DNA of 64,000 nt from Cellulomonas sp. S1-8 (lineage in GTDB: Bacteria > Actinomycetota > Actinomycetes > Actinomycetales > Cellulomonadaceae): contig NZ_CP110806.1 in assembly GCF_026184235.1 (NCBI RefSeq), forward strand, positions 2,914,001 to 2,978,000. The letters run 5' to 3'. This document shows positions 18,359-26,150 of the stretch, one piece after another. A program made the position numbers and the translations under genes. A model generated the notes under the pieces. The model ran no database searches and had not been told where the DNA came from. It saw only the letters and a list, made by a program, of their open reading frames with translations. Position 1 is the first letter of the stretch, and every line of letters starts with the position of its first letter.

Positions 18359-19120
18359 ATGACGACGATCCTCACCGAGCACCGGGTGGACGCGGCGCAC
18401 CGCAGCGACACGGTGCGCTCGTGGGTGCGGGCGGGCGTCCCGGGACGGCTCGCGATCGTCGACCGCGAGCTGGACCCGGACGACTCGCTGGTCGCGGCGC
18501 TGCGGACCTGCGGCATCGACACGGCCGTCGACGGCGACGACCTCGCGGCGCTCGTGCACCTGGCGACGACACCGCCGGACGTCGTCCTCGTCGCCGCCAC
18601 CACGCCGGGCGACGCGGGCCGCTTCGTCTCCGTCGTCCGCGAGCAGATCGGCTGCCCCGTGCTCGTGGCGTGGGAGGCGGGGCACGAGGGCCAGCTGCGG
18701 GAGGCCGTCGCCGCGGGCGCGCACCCGGTCGTGGGTCAGCCGTACCACCTGGACGAGATCCTCGGAGCGCTGCGACCCCTGTGGCCCACCAGCGCTCCCC
18801 CGGCACCGGCGGTCCGCGTCGGTGACCTGCTGCTGGAGCCGGACGGCTACGAGTGCCGGGTGCGCGGACGCACGCTCGACCTCACGACGATCGAGTTCCA
18901 GACGCTCGCGCTGCTGGCGGCGCGCGCCGACCGCGTGGTCAGCCGGCAGGCGCTGATCCGCGCGTTGTGGCCGACCGTCGGTGACCCCGACGGCGCGATG
19001 GCCGCCACGGTCACCCGGCTGCGCCGCAAGCTCGCGGCGGCGGGCGCGGGCCCGGTCATCTCCACGTTGCGGGGCGTGGGCTACCGGCTCGAGTCGCGGA
19101 CCCCCCGCCTGTCGGGCTGA
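18359..19120 (+). CDS. OmpR-type winged-helix regulator with degenerate receiver
   Basis: A 253-residue protein. The C-terminal 95 residues are an OmpR/PhoB winged helix (LTTIEFQTLALLAARADRVVSRQALIRALWP; TVTRLRRKL; TLRGVGYRLE). The N-terminal half has the length and rhythm of a receiver domain, but the phospho-acceptor region reads PPDVVLVAATTPGDAG (no Asp at the usual place) and the usual Lys-Pro is VVGQPY (Gln for Lys). Phosphorylation is therefore unlikely. GAGGGGG precedes the ATG. It lies 54 bases after pstB on the same strand, so a role in phosphate control is plausible but unproven. Confidence 0.85.
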   Translation: MTTILTEHRVDAAHRSDTVRSWVRAGVPGRLAIVDRELDPDDSLVAALRTCGIDTAVDGDDLAALVHLATTPPDVVLVAATTPGDAGRFVSVVREQIGCPVLVAWEAGHEGQLREAVAAGAHPVVGQPYHLDEILGALRPLWPTSAPPAPAVRVGDLLLEPDGYECRVRGRTLDLTTIEFQTLALLAARADRVVSRQALIRALWPTVGDPDGAMAATVTRLRRKLAAAGAGPVISTLRGVGYRLESRTPRLSG

Positions 19121-19145
19121 GGTCGGCGGGTCGTCGGGCCGAGCC

Positions 19146-20048
19146 TCAGCGCAGGGCGATGCGGCCGAGCAGGTCGAGCACCCGCCGCTCGATGTCCGCG
19201 ACGACGGCCCGCACGCCGTCGTCCGGCAGCCCGCCCGGGTCCGCGACGGGCCAGTCCTCGTACCGGCGGCCCGGGAAGACGGGGCACGCGTCGCCGCAGC
19301 CCATCGTGACGACGTGGTCCGACGCGCGGACGACGTCGTCGGTCAACGGCTTGGGGAACTCCGCGGCGCTGTCCCACCCGCGCTCGGCGAGGATCCGGCG
19401 CACCGTGGGGTCGATGCGGTCACGCGGCGCCGAGCCGGCGGTCCGGACGCGCACCTCCGCCGGGGCGGTCGCGCGCAGCGCCGCGGCCGCGATCTGCGAC
19501 CGCCCGGAGTTGTGCACGCACACGAACAGCACGTCGACCCCGGTGCGCACGGGCAGCCCCTCCGCCCGTGCGAGCGCGCTGAGCCGGTCCGCGGCGAAGC
19601 GGGTGGTCAGCGCGGGCAGGTGACGCCGGACGCGCGCGCGTGCGGCGAGCAGGTCGTAGCTCTGGCGGACGTACCGGTCGACGGTGGGACGGGCGAACGT
19701 GCCGGCGAAGGACGTCGCGAGGCGGTCGACGATCCGGTCCAGGATCACGTCGTGCTCACCGGACCCGTCGCCGTCCGACCCCTGCGTCACGGCCAGGGCG
19801 CCGAAGCGCGCGAACGCGTCGTGCGTCGGGCGGTAGACGCGTTCGCCGGGCGCGCGCTCGACCCGGTGCAGCAGCCCGACGTCCGCCATCTCCTCGAGGT
19901 GACGGCCAACCTCCCCCGGGTCGCCCGCGGGGCCTGCGAGTCGCGACGACCCCGCTTCGCCGTCCGGGTCGCTCAGCAGCAGCGCGAGCAGCTGGAGGCG
20001 GACCGGGACGGCCATGACCGCGATCTGCCGGTACGCCGGAGCGCTCAC
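19146..20048 (-). CDS. HTH domain fused to arsenate reductase (LMW phosphatase type)
   Basis: A 300-residue fusion. Residues about 1-90 look like a diverged ArsR-type winged helix. Residues about 95-165 are a helical linker (DVILDRIVDRLATSFAGTFARPTVDRYVRQSYDLLA). Residues about 168-300 are a low-molecular-weight phosphatase/arsenate reductase with the CX5R loop CVHNSGRSQ, the second redox part KPLTDDVVRASDHVVTMGCGDACPVFPG with two Cys, and RYEDW. The same three-part layout occurs in the gene at 21749. GTG start with GAGGGGG upstream. It follows the ArsR gene at 20065 by 16 bases, so the two form one operon divergent from the arsenite pump. Confidence 0.88.
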   Translation of the reverse strand: MSAPAYRQIAVMAVPVRLQLLALLLSDPDGEAGSSRLAGPAGDPGEVGRHLEEMADVGLLHRVERAPGERVYRPTHDAFARFGALAVTQGSDGDGSGEHDVILDRIVDRLATSFAGTFARPTVDRYVRQSYDLLAARARVRRHLPALTTRFAADRLSALARAEGLPVRTGVDVLFVCVHNSGRSQIAAAALRATAPAEVRVRTAGSAPRDRIDPTVRRILAERGWDSAAEFPKPLTDDVVRASDHVVTMGCGDACPVFPGRRYEDWPVADPGGLPDDGVRAVVADIERRVLDLLGRIALR

Positions 20049-20064
20049 CGCGCCCCCTCGCTCG

Positions 20065-20439
20065 TCAGCGCAGGAGGTCGGCGATCTCCCCGATGCGGTC
20101 GGGGACGATCGAGCACCACACCTCGCGGCCCCGCGGGTCGCGCGCGACGACGCCCGCCTCCGACAGCACGTTGAGGTGGTACGTCACGGTCGGCTGTCGC
20201 AGACCGAGCGCCTGCGTGAGGTCCGCCACCCGCGCCTCGCCCGACGCCGTGTGGTGGATGAGGCTGAGCAGCTGGAGGCGCGTGGGGTCCGAGACGACCC
20301 GCAGGAGCGCCGCGGTGCGCTCGGCCTGCTCCCTGCTCAGCGTCGCGCGCAGCGCCGGGCCCGGCGTCGGGGCGTGCGCGGGACCGCCTGCCGACGCCGA
20401 CCGCACGCGCGGCGAGGTGGCGTCGGGGGGCGGCTGCAT
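20065..20439 (-). CDS. arsR: ArsR-family metalloid repressor
   Basis: A 124-residue ArsR/SmtB repressor. The winged helix covers about residues 40-115: LLRVVSDPTRLQLLSLIHHTASGEARVADLTQALGLRQPTVTYHLNVLSEAGVVARDPRG. The recognition helix is QPTVTYHLNVL. No ELCVCDL-type double-Cys is present; the only Cys is WCSIVP near the C-terminus, so the As(III) site must differ from that of E. coli ArsR. GGAGG abuts the ATG directly, giving an unusually short spacing. It is divergent from the ACR3 pump and probably binds the palindrome at 20602. Confidence 0.88.
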   Translation of the reverse strand: MQPPPDATSPRVRSASAGGPAHAPTPGPALRATLSREQAERTAALLRVVSDPTRLQLLSLIHHTASGEARVADLTQALGLRQPTVTYHLNVLSEAGVVARDPRGREVWCSIVPDRIGEIADLLR

Positions 20440-20580
20440 CCTCCGAGGATACGGGCGCGGACACGCGGGCGACTCGCGCGCAGGCGGCGGCGAGCCGCCT
20501 CGTCGGACCGCCGTGCGCGGATGTTCGTCGTCCGTTCACTTCCAGCCCGCCTCCCGCTCGACGTGCGTTCGCCGCCCCGC

Positions 20581-20613
20581 TTGACCTCGACTTCGATACT
20601 CGTCAATATTGAC
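20581..20613 (+). promoter_or_regulatory. Promoter with overlapping ArsR-type operator for a leaderless pump gene
   Basis: TTGACC (20581-20586) is followed after exactly 17 bases by CAATAT (20604-20609). The perfect 12-bp palindrome GTCAATATTGAC (20602-20613) covers the -10. The pump ATG is at 20616, where transcription would begin, so no ribosome site can exist. A repressor on the palindrome would block RNA polymerase directly. Confidence 0.75.
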
Positions 20614-20615
20614 AC

Positions 20616-21752
20616 ATGTCTCATCAAGACGTCATCTCTGCGGCGCCGCCCGCCGCCGCACGCCTGTCCTCGCTCGACAGGTGGCTGCCCGCGTGGATCG
20701 GGCTGGCGATGCTCGTCGGGCTCGCGCTCGGCCGGTTCTTCCCCCCGCTGGCCGACGTCCTGGCCCACCTCGAGGTCGGCGGCATCTCGCTGCCCATCGG
20801 GCTCGGGCTGCTCGTGATGATGTACCCCGTCCTGGCCAAGGTCCGGTACGACCGGCTCACCGCAGTCACCGGCGACAAGCGCCTGCTCGTCGCCTCCCTG
20901 GTGCTGAACTGGCTCGTCGGCCCCGCGCTGATGTTCGCGCTGGCCTGGGTGTTCCTCCCGGACCTGCCGGAGTACCGCACCGGGCTGATCATCGTCGGGC
21001 TGGCGCGCTGCATCGCGATGGTCGTGATCTGGAACGACCTGGCCTGCGGCGACCGCGAGGCCGCCGCCGTGCTCGTCGCGATCAACTCGGTGTTCCAGGT
21101 CGTCGCGTTCTCCCTGCTCGGCTGGTTCTACCTCAGCGTCCTGCCGGCCTGGCTCGGCCTGGACACCCAGGGGCTGGACGTGTCGATCGGGCAGATCGCG
21201 CTCAACGTCCTCGTCTTCCTCGGGGTCCCGCTCGCCGCCGGCTTCGCGTCGCGGGCGATCGGCGAGCGCACCAAGGGCCGCGACTGGTACGAGGCGCGGT
21301 TCATCCCCCGCGTCGCGCCGTGGGCGTTGTACGGCCTGCTGTTCACGATCGTCCTGCTGTTCGCCCTGCAGGGCGACGCCGTGACCCGCAACCCCCTCGA
21401 CGTCGCCCGCATCGCACTGCCGCTGCTGGTGTACTTCGCCGTCATGTGGGGTGTCGGGCTGGCGTCCGGCAAGGCCCTCGGCCTGGGCTACGCGCGCTCG
21501 ACGACGCTGGCCTTCACCGCCGCGGGCAACAACTTCGAGCTGGCGATCGCCGTGGCGATCGGCACGTTCGGCGCGACGTCCGGGCAGGCGCTCGCCGGGG
21601 TCGTCGGCCCGCTCATCGAGGTCCCCGTCCTGGTCGGCCTCGTCTACGTGTCGCTGTGGGCGGCGCGGCGGTGGTTCGCCACCGACCCGTACGCGCTGCC
21701 GTCGACACCCACCACCGACCCCGCACCGCACCCGCAGGAGGTCCGCCCGTGA
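20616..21752 (+). CDS. Arsenite efflux permease, ACR3 family
   Basis: A 378-residue membrane protein with about ten hydrophobic segments. Family motifs of ACR3 are clear: VMMYPVLAKVRYDRL, GLARCIAMVVIWNDLACGD with the essential Cys of segment 4, and AFTAAGNNFELAIAVAIGTFG in segment 9. It exports As(III). The ATG lies three bases after an ArsR-type palindrome and seven bases after a -10-like element, so the message is probably leaderless. Its stop overlaps the next gene (GTGA). Confidence 0.93.
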   Translation: MSHQDVISAAPPAAARLSSLDRWLPAWIGLAMLVGLALGRFFPPLADVLAHLEVGGISLPIGLGLLVMMYPVLAKVRYDRLTAVTGDKRLLVASLVLNWLVGPALMFALAWVFLPDLPEYRTGLIIVGLARCIAMVVIWNDLACGDREAAAVLVAINSVFQVVAFSLLGWFYLSVLPAWLGLDTQGLDVSIGQIALNVLVFLGVPLAAGFASRAIGERTKGRDWYEARFIPRVAPWALYGLLFTIVLLFALQGDAVTRNPLDVARIALPLLVYFAVMWGVGLASGKALGLGYARSTTLAFTAAGNNFELAIAVAIGTFGATSGQALAGVVGPLIEVPVLVGLVYVSLWAARRWFATDPYALPSTPTTDPAPHPQEVRP

Positions 21753-22783
21753 GCACCCTGTCCACCGACCGTCCGGCCACACCCCCCGACGCCGACTGCA
21801 CCCCGACCACCGAGGCCCACGCGATGGGCGCCGAGGCCGCCGGCCGCGTCGCCGCGATCCTCAAGGCGCTCGCCGACCCGCTGCGGCTGCGCATGCTGTC
21901 GTATCTCACGACCAGCCCGACGGGCGAGGCGTGCGTGTGCGACATCGCGACCGTCGCCGACGTCACCCAGCCGACCGTCTCCCACCACCTCAAGGTGCTC
22001 AAGGACGTCGGCGTGCTGGCCTCCGAGCGGCGGGGCACGTGGGTCCACTACCGCGTCGAGCCCGACCTGCGGGGCGCCGTGACGACGCTGCTCGACGCCT
22101 TCGCGCCGGCTGCGCTCGACACCGCCGCGCGCGACCGCGGCCGCGTCGGACTGACCGACAGCGACGCCGTCCTGGACCGGGTGACGGCCCGCCTCGTCAC
22201 CGAGTTCCCCGACGCCGGGCACGACACCGTCCAGCAGCTCGTCCGCGGGTCGTACACGGCGCTGGCCCGGTCGGCGTCGATCACCACGCACCTCGTGGTC
22301 AACGCCGAGCGGTTCGCCCGGCAGCGACTGGCGGACCGCGCCCGGGCCGACACGGCCGACGCCCGTCCCCAGGTGCTGTTCGTGTGCGTCGCGAACGCCG
22401 GACGCTCCCAGCTGGCGGCCGCCCTCATGCAGCACCACGCGGGCGACCGGGTCGTCGTGCGCTCCGCGGGGTCCGCCCCCGCGGCGGACGTCCACGCCGG
22501 CGTCCTGCCGGCGCTGGTCGCGCTCGGCGCCGACGACGCCGCCTTCCCCAAGCCGCTGACCGACGACGCGGTCCGCGCGGCCGACGTCGTCATCACCATG
22601 GGCTGCGGCGACACCTGCCCGATCCTGCCCGGCAAGCGCTATGAGGACTGGGTCGTCGGCGACCCCGCCCTCGCGTCGCCCGCCGGCGTCGCCGCCATCC
22701 GCGACGAGATCGACCGCCGCGTCCGCGGCCTGCTCGCCGACCTGCTGCCCGACCTGCCGACCACGCCCGCCGCCCGTTCCTGA
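21749..22783 (+). CDS. ArsR repressor fused to arsenate reductase
   Basis: A 344-residue fusion. Residues about 28-115 are an ArsR winged helix with the classic As(III) site EACVCDIATVADVTQPTVSHHLKVLKDVGV. Residues about 130-205 are a helical linker also found in the gene at 19146. Residues about 210-344 are an arsenate reductase with CVANAGRSQ (CX5R loop), MGCGDTCPILPG and KRYEDW. It starts with GTG overlapping the pump stop and has GCAGGAGG upstream. A protein that both senses As(III) and makes it from As(V) is an attractive idea, but only the domain order is seen. Confidence 0.92.
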   Translation: MSTLSTDRPATPPDADCTPTTEAHAMGAEAAGRVAAILKALADPLRLRMLSYLTTSPTGEACVCDIATVADVTQPTVSHHLKVLKDVGVLASERRGTWVHYRVEPDLRGAVTTLLDAFAPAALDTAARDRGRVGLTDSDAVLDRVTARLVTEFPDAGHDTVQQLVRGSYTALARSASITTHLVVNAERFARQRLADRARADTADARPQVLFVCVANAGRSQLAAALMQHHAGDRVVVRSAGSAPAADVHAGVLPALVALGADDAAFPKPLTDDAVRAADVVITMGCGDTCPILPGKRYEDWVVGDPALASPAGVAAIRDEIDRRVRGLLADLLPDLPTTPAARS

Positions 22784-22811
22784 CGACTGCTCCCGAGACG
22801 AAGGACGACCC

Positions 22812-23246
22812 ATGACCACGACCACCCCCCAGCACAGCGCGCTGTTCGTCTGCGTGCACAACGCCGGACGCTCGCAGATGGCCGCCGGCTACCTGCGCCA
22901 CCTGTCGGGCGGCGCCGTCGAGGTCCGGTCCGCCGGCTCGATGCCGGCCGACCAGATCAACCCCGCGGCCGTGGAGGCGATGCTCGAGGAGGGCATCGAC
23001 ATCCGCGCCGAGCGGCCCAAGGTGCTCACGACCGAGGCCGTCCAGGCGTCCGACGTGGTCATCACCATGGGCTGCGGCGACGCGTGCCCGTTCTACCCGG
23101 GCAAGCGCTACGAGGACTGGAAGCTCGAGGACCCCGCAGGTCAGGGCGTCGAGGCGGTGCGCCCGATCCGCGACGAGATCCGCTCCCGGGTGCTCGGCCT
23201 GCTGGCGTCGCTGGGCGTCGAGCCCGTGGGCACCACGGCTGGCTGA
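22812..23246 (+). CDS. arsC: Arsenate reductase, LMW phosphatase type
   Basis: A 144-residue stand-alone arsenate reductase. CVHNAGRSQ is the nucleophile loop, and MGCGDACPFYPGKRYEDWKLEDPAGQ carries the downstream Cys pair and the general-acid Asp region. Family members of this type use thioredoxin or mycothiol/mycoredoxin for recycling; a mycoredoxin is encoded in this window at 60799. It is the last gene of the rightward arsenic operon, 28 bases after the fusion gene. Confidence 0.92.
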   Translation: MTTTTPQHSALFVCVHNAGRSQMAAGYLRHLSGGAVEVRSAGSMPADQINPAAVEAMLEEGIDIRAERPKVLTTEAVQASDVVITMGCGDACPFYPGKRYEDWKLEDPAGQGVEAVRPIRDEIRSRVLGLLASLGVEPVGTTAG

Positions 23247-23252
23247 CGCCGC

Positions 23253-23278
23253 GGCCCGGCGGGTTCTCCCGCCGGGCC
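23253..23278. terminator. Bidirectional hairpin between arsC and the acetyltransferase
   Basis: GGCCCGGCGGG-TTCT-CCCGCCGGGCC: a perfect 11-bp stem with a TTCT loop, seven bases after the arsC stop and before the convergent gene end at 23295. Confidence 0.8.
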
Positions 23279-23294
23279 CGGGCCGCCGGCGCCG

Positions 23295-23801
23295 TCACGG
23301 ACCGGCGAGGCTCTTCTGCAGCAGGGTCGTGCCCAGCCACCGGTCGAACTTGCGGCCGACACGCTCCAGGCGCCCGGCGTCCGCGAACCCGGCGCGCCGG
23401 TGCAGCGCGAGCGAGGCGGCGGTGTCGCCGTCGGCGACGACAGCGATCGCCTCGCGCGCCCCGGCCGCCGCGGCGGCCTCGAGCACCGACCCCAGCAGCA
23501 GGCCGCCGATGCCCCGGCCGGTCGCCCCCGGCGCGAGGTAGATCGCGTCCTCGACCGTGTGCGCGTAGGCCGGCCGCGTCCGCCACGGCGCGACGTAGGC
23601 GTAGCCCACGACGTCGTCGTCGAGGACGGCGACGTGGAACGGCCAGCCGCCGCCGGTCACGGCCGCGATCTTCTCCGGCCACATCCCCGCACCGGGCGGG
23701 TCGAGCTCGAAGGTCGCGGTGGACGTCGCCACGTAGTGGTCGTAGATGCGCGCGAGCGCGTCGACGTCGCCCCGCCCCACGGGGCGCAGCCCCACGCTCA
23801 T
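23295..23801 (-). CDS. PAT-like GNAT N-acetyltransferase, ArsN1 candidate
   Basis: A 168-residue GNAT acetyltransferase. The motif VVGYAYVAPWRTRPAYAHTVEDAIYLAPGATGRGIG resembles phosphinothricin acetyltransferase (APW/GPW, AY-T-E, then the RGxGxG acetyl-CoA loop). AGFADAGRLERVGRKFDRWLGTTLLQKSL is the matching C-terminus. Its ATG overlaps the stop of the ArsO-like gene (ATGA), so it is co-transcribed with an arsenic gene. In ars operons such proteins include ArsN1, which acetylates the arsenical antibiotic arsinothricin; that substrate is inferred from context, and phosphinothricin or another amine is possible. Confidence 0.85.
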   Translation of the reverse strand: MSVGLRPVGRGDVDALARIYDHYVATSTATFELDPPGAGMWPEKIAAVTGGGWPFHVAVLDDDVVGYAYVAPWRTRPAYAHTVEDAIYLAPGATGRGIGGLLLGSVLEAAAAAGAREAIAVVADGDTAASLALHRRAGFADAGRLERVGRKFDRWLGTTLLQKSLAGP

Positions 23802-25144
23802 GCGGGGCCGGACCCCAGCTGCACGAGCTGCGGCTCGGACGACCCGCCGCAGCAGCCCGCGTCCGCGTCGCCGCCGGGGTCGAGGTCCGTCGAGCAGACC
23901 CCGGTCTCGGGCAGCACGAGCTCGACGGCGTCCGCGGCGGCGCGGTCGCCCGCGAGCGCTGCGGCGATCGAGCGGACCTGCTCGTACCCCGTCGCGAGCA
24001 GGAACGTCGGGGCGCGGCCGTAGGACTTGGTGCCGACGAGGTAGAAGCCGTCGTCGGGGTGGGACAGGACCGACTCGCCGTGCGCCGGCACGGTGCCGCA
24101 CGAGTGCAGGTTCGGGTCGATGAGGTCGGCGAGGCGACGCGGTGACTCCACGACGGGGTCGAGGTCGAGCCGCACCTCGCGCAGCATCTCGAGGTCCGGG
24201 CGGAAGCCCGTGGCGTCGACGATCGCGTGCACGTGCAGGTCGAGCGCGTCGTCGCGCGTGCGCCCCAGGACCTGCACGGTGTCCCCCGCCGGGACCAGCT
24301 GCTCGATCGACACGCGCGTCAGGAGGGTCAGGAGCCCCGCGGCGACGGCGTCTGCGAGCCGGGTGCCGAGCAGCCCGCGGGCGGGCAGCTCGTCGGCGTC
24401 GCCGCCGCCGAACAGCCGGCGGGCCGAGCCTCCGCGGATGGCCCAGTCGATCGTCGTCCCGGGGTGCGTCCTGGCGAGCTCGACGAGGCTGAGCAGGGTG
24501 TTCGCCGCGGAGTGGCCCATGCCGACGACCAGCGTGCGCCTGCCGGCGAACCGCTCGCGCTGCTCCCCCAGGACGTCCGGCAGGGGGCCCGTCAGGTACG
24601 CCGCGGACTCGTGCTCGCCGACGGCGGGCAGCCCGCTCGCGCCGACCGGGTTGGACGTGCCGTACGTCCCGGACGCGTCGATGACGGCGCGCGCGAGCAC
24701 GTCCTCGACCCGTCCGTCGGCGGTGCGGGTGCGCACCCGGTACGCGCGGCGCTCGCGACCCAGGGACCGGGTCCGGTCCGCGCCGTCGCGCGCGACGGCC
24801 AGGACGCGGGTGCGGGTCCGCAGCCGGGCGGCGATCGGCGTGGTCGCCGCGAGCGGGGCGAGGTAGTCGCGGACCAGCTCGGCGCCGGTCGGCAGCGCGT
24901 CCTCGTCGGGTGCAACCCATCCGGTCGGCTCGAGCAGCCGCCGCGCGGCCGCGTCGACGTCGTACCGCCACGGGGAGAACAGCCGCACGTGCCCCCACGT
25001 CGCGATCGCGGCGCCGGGGCCGTCGCCCGCCTCGAGGACGACCGTCTCCAGGCCGCGCTCCAGCAGGTGCGCCGCAGCGGCGAGCCCCACGGGACCGGCC
25101 CCGATCACCACGACGGGCAGGTCCTCGCGCTTGACGTCGACCAC
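23798..25144 (-). CDS. ArsO-like FAD-dependent oxidoreductase
   Basis: A 448-residue flavoprotein. VVVIGAGPVGLAAAAHLLERGL is the FAD loop, and RRTLVVGMGHSAANTLLSLVEL the NAD(P) loop. ATGFRPDL is the conserved third motif. The C-terminus has DADAGCCGGSS, a double Cys that could bind a metalloid. This flavoprotein type is common in actinobacterial ars clusters and is often called ArsO; its reaction is not settled. I choose GTG 25144, which has GAGGAG five bases upstream, over ATG 25159, which has none. It forms an operon with the acetyltransferase, convergent with the arsR-arsC arm. Confidence 0.85.
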   Translation of the reverse strand: MVDVKREDLPVVVIGAGPVGLAAAAHLLERGLETVVLEAGDGPGAAIATWGHVRLFSPWRYDVDAAARRLLEPTGWVAPDEDALPTGAELVRDYLAPLAATTPIAARLRTRTRVLAVARDGADRTRSLGRERRAYRVRTRTADGRVEDVLARAVIDASGTYGTSNPVGASGLPAVGEHESAAYLTGPLPDVLGEQRERFAGRRTLVVGMGHSAANTLLSLVELARTHPGTTIDWAIRGGSARRLFGGGDADELPARGLLGTRLADAVAAGLLTLLTRVSIEQLVPAGDTVQVLGRTRDDALDLHVHAIVDATGFRPDLEMLREVRLDLDPVVESPRRLADLIDPNLHSCGTVPAHGESVLSHPDDGFYLVGTKSYGRAPTFLLATGYEQVRSIAAALAGDRAAADAVELVLPETGVCSTDLDPGGDADAGCCGGSSEPQLVQLGSGPA

Positions 25145-25262
25145 GGTCGCTCCTCGCATCGAAGTTCGTCTATCTCTCAGGGCACACCATAGCCGAGCCT
25201 CGTCGAACTACGGTCGGCGATCGGGAACCAGCGTCGTCCCCCGGAGCCTGTCCCCGACCGAC

Positions 25263-26006
25263 TCACGTGCTCTCGTCGAGGTGACCGCTGTCGGCGAGAC
25301 GCTGCGCCACGTCGCGCAGCTTCTCGTTGCGGTGCTGGCTGACGCGGACCAGCATGGCGAACGCCTGCGCGGGGGTGACCCGGTGCCGCTCCATGAGGAT
25401 CCCCTGGGCCTGACCGATGACCTGCCGGGTCTCCACCGACCGTGACAGGGCCGCCTGCTCGTGGGCGGCGGAGTAGGCGACGGCCGCGTGGGCGGCGAAC
25501 ATCAGACCCACGTGCTCGGACTCGTCGTCGAACGCCCCGGCCGTTCGCGAGAACAGGTTCAGGGCGCCGAGGTTGTCGCCCTCCACGTAGAGCTGCAGCG
25601 CCATCATGCCGAGGGCACCGGCCTCGACGGCCCCGGCGGTGAACCGCGGCCAGCGGTCGTCGGTGGCCATGTCCGGCACCCGGACCGTGAGGTGCTCGTA
25701 GGCCGTCGTCAGACAAGGACCTTCACCCAGGCTCTCCTGCAGGTCGTCCACGATCTTCGGCAGCTCGCCCGACGCGGCCTCCGAGGTGACGTGACGGCGA
25801 CCCAGGACGACGCTGATGGAGGCCTCGTCGCACCCGGGGACGAGCGCGACCGCGGCGCGCACGATCTCGACGAGCGTCTCGTGGGGGTCCTGCTGCTGCT
25901 GGACGGTCCGGGCGAACTCGCTCAGCTGCGTCGCGAGCTCGTCCTGCCCGTCGGAGGTCCCGGTAGCAGAGGAGGACGGCTCCCCCCGCCCGACGTCTTC
26001 TGACAC
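25263..26006 (-). CDS. GAF-ANTAR transcription antiterminator
   Basis: A 247-residue two-domain regulator. Residues about 40-180 form a GAF sensor (CDEASISVVLGRRHVTSEAASGEL; LGALNLFSRTAGAF). Residues about 185-240 form an ANTAR domain: SRSVETRQVIGQAQGILMERHRVTPAQAFAMLVRVSQHRNEKLRDVAQRL. ANTAR proteins bind dual-hexaloop RNA hairpins and prevent termination. GTG start with GGAGAG upstream. Divergent from the GAF-EAL gene. No dual-hexaloop target was found nearby by eye. Confidence 0.92.
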   Translation of the reverse strand: MSEDVGRGEPSSSATGTSDGQDELATQLSEFARTVQQQQDPHETLVEIVRAAVALVPGCDEASISVVLGRRHVTSEAASGELPKIVDDLQESLGEGPCLTTAYEHLTVRVPDMATDDRWPRFTAGAVEAGALGMMALQLYVEGDNLGALNLFSRTAGAFDDESEHVGLMFAAHAAVAYSAAHEQAALSRSVETRQVIGQAQGILMERHRVTPAQAFAMLVRVSQHRNEKLRDVAQRLADSGHLDEST

Positions 26007-26150
26007 AGTGCGCTCTCCTTCGTTCGGGGCGGTGGGGGTGAACCGAATACGGGTGACTCGTCCGATTCACCCTTAAGGCTTACAGTGGGTTTGCGCCGGT
26101 GTCGACCTTGACGATCCAGGGTGGCGGGCACCGCCAGCGGTGGAGCCGTG

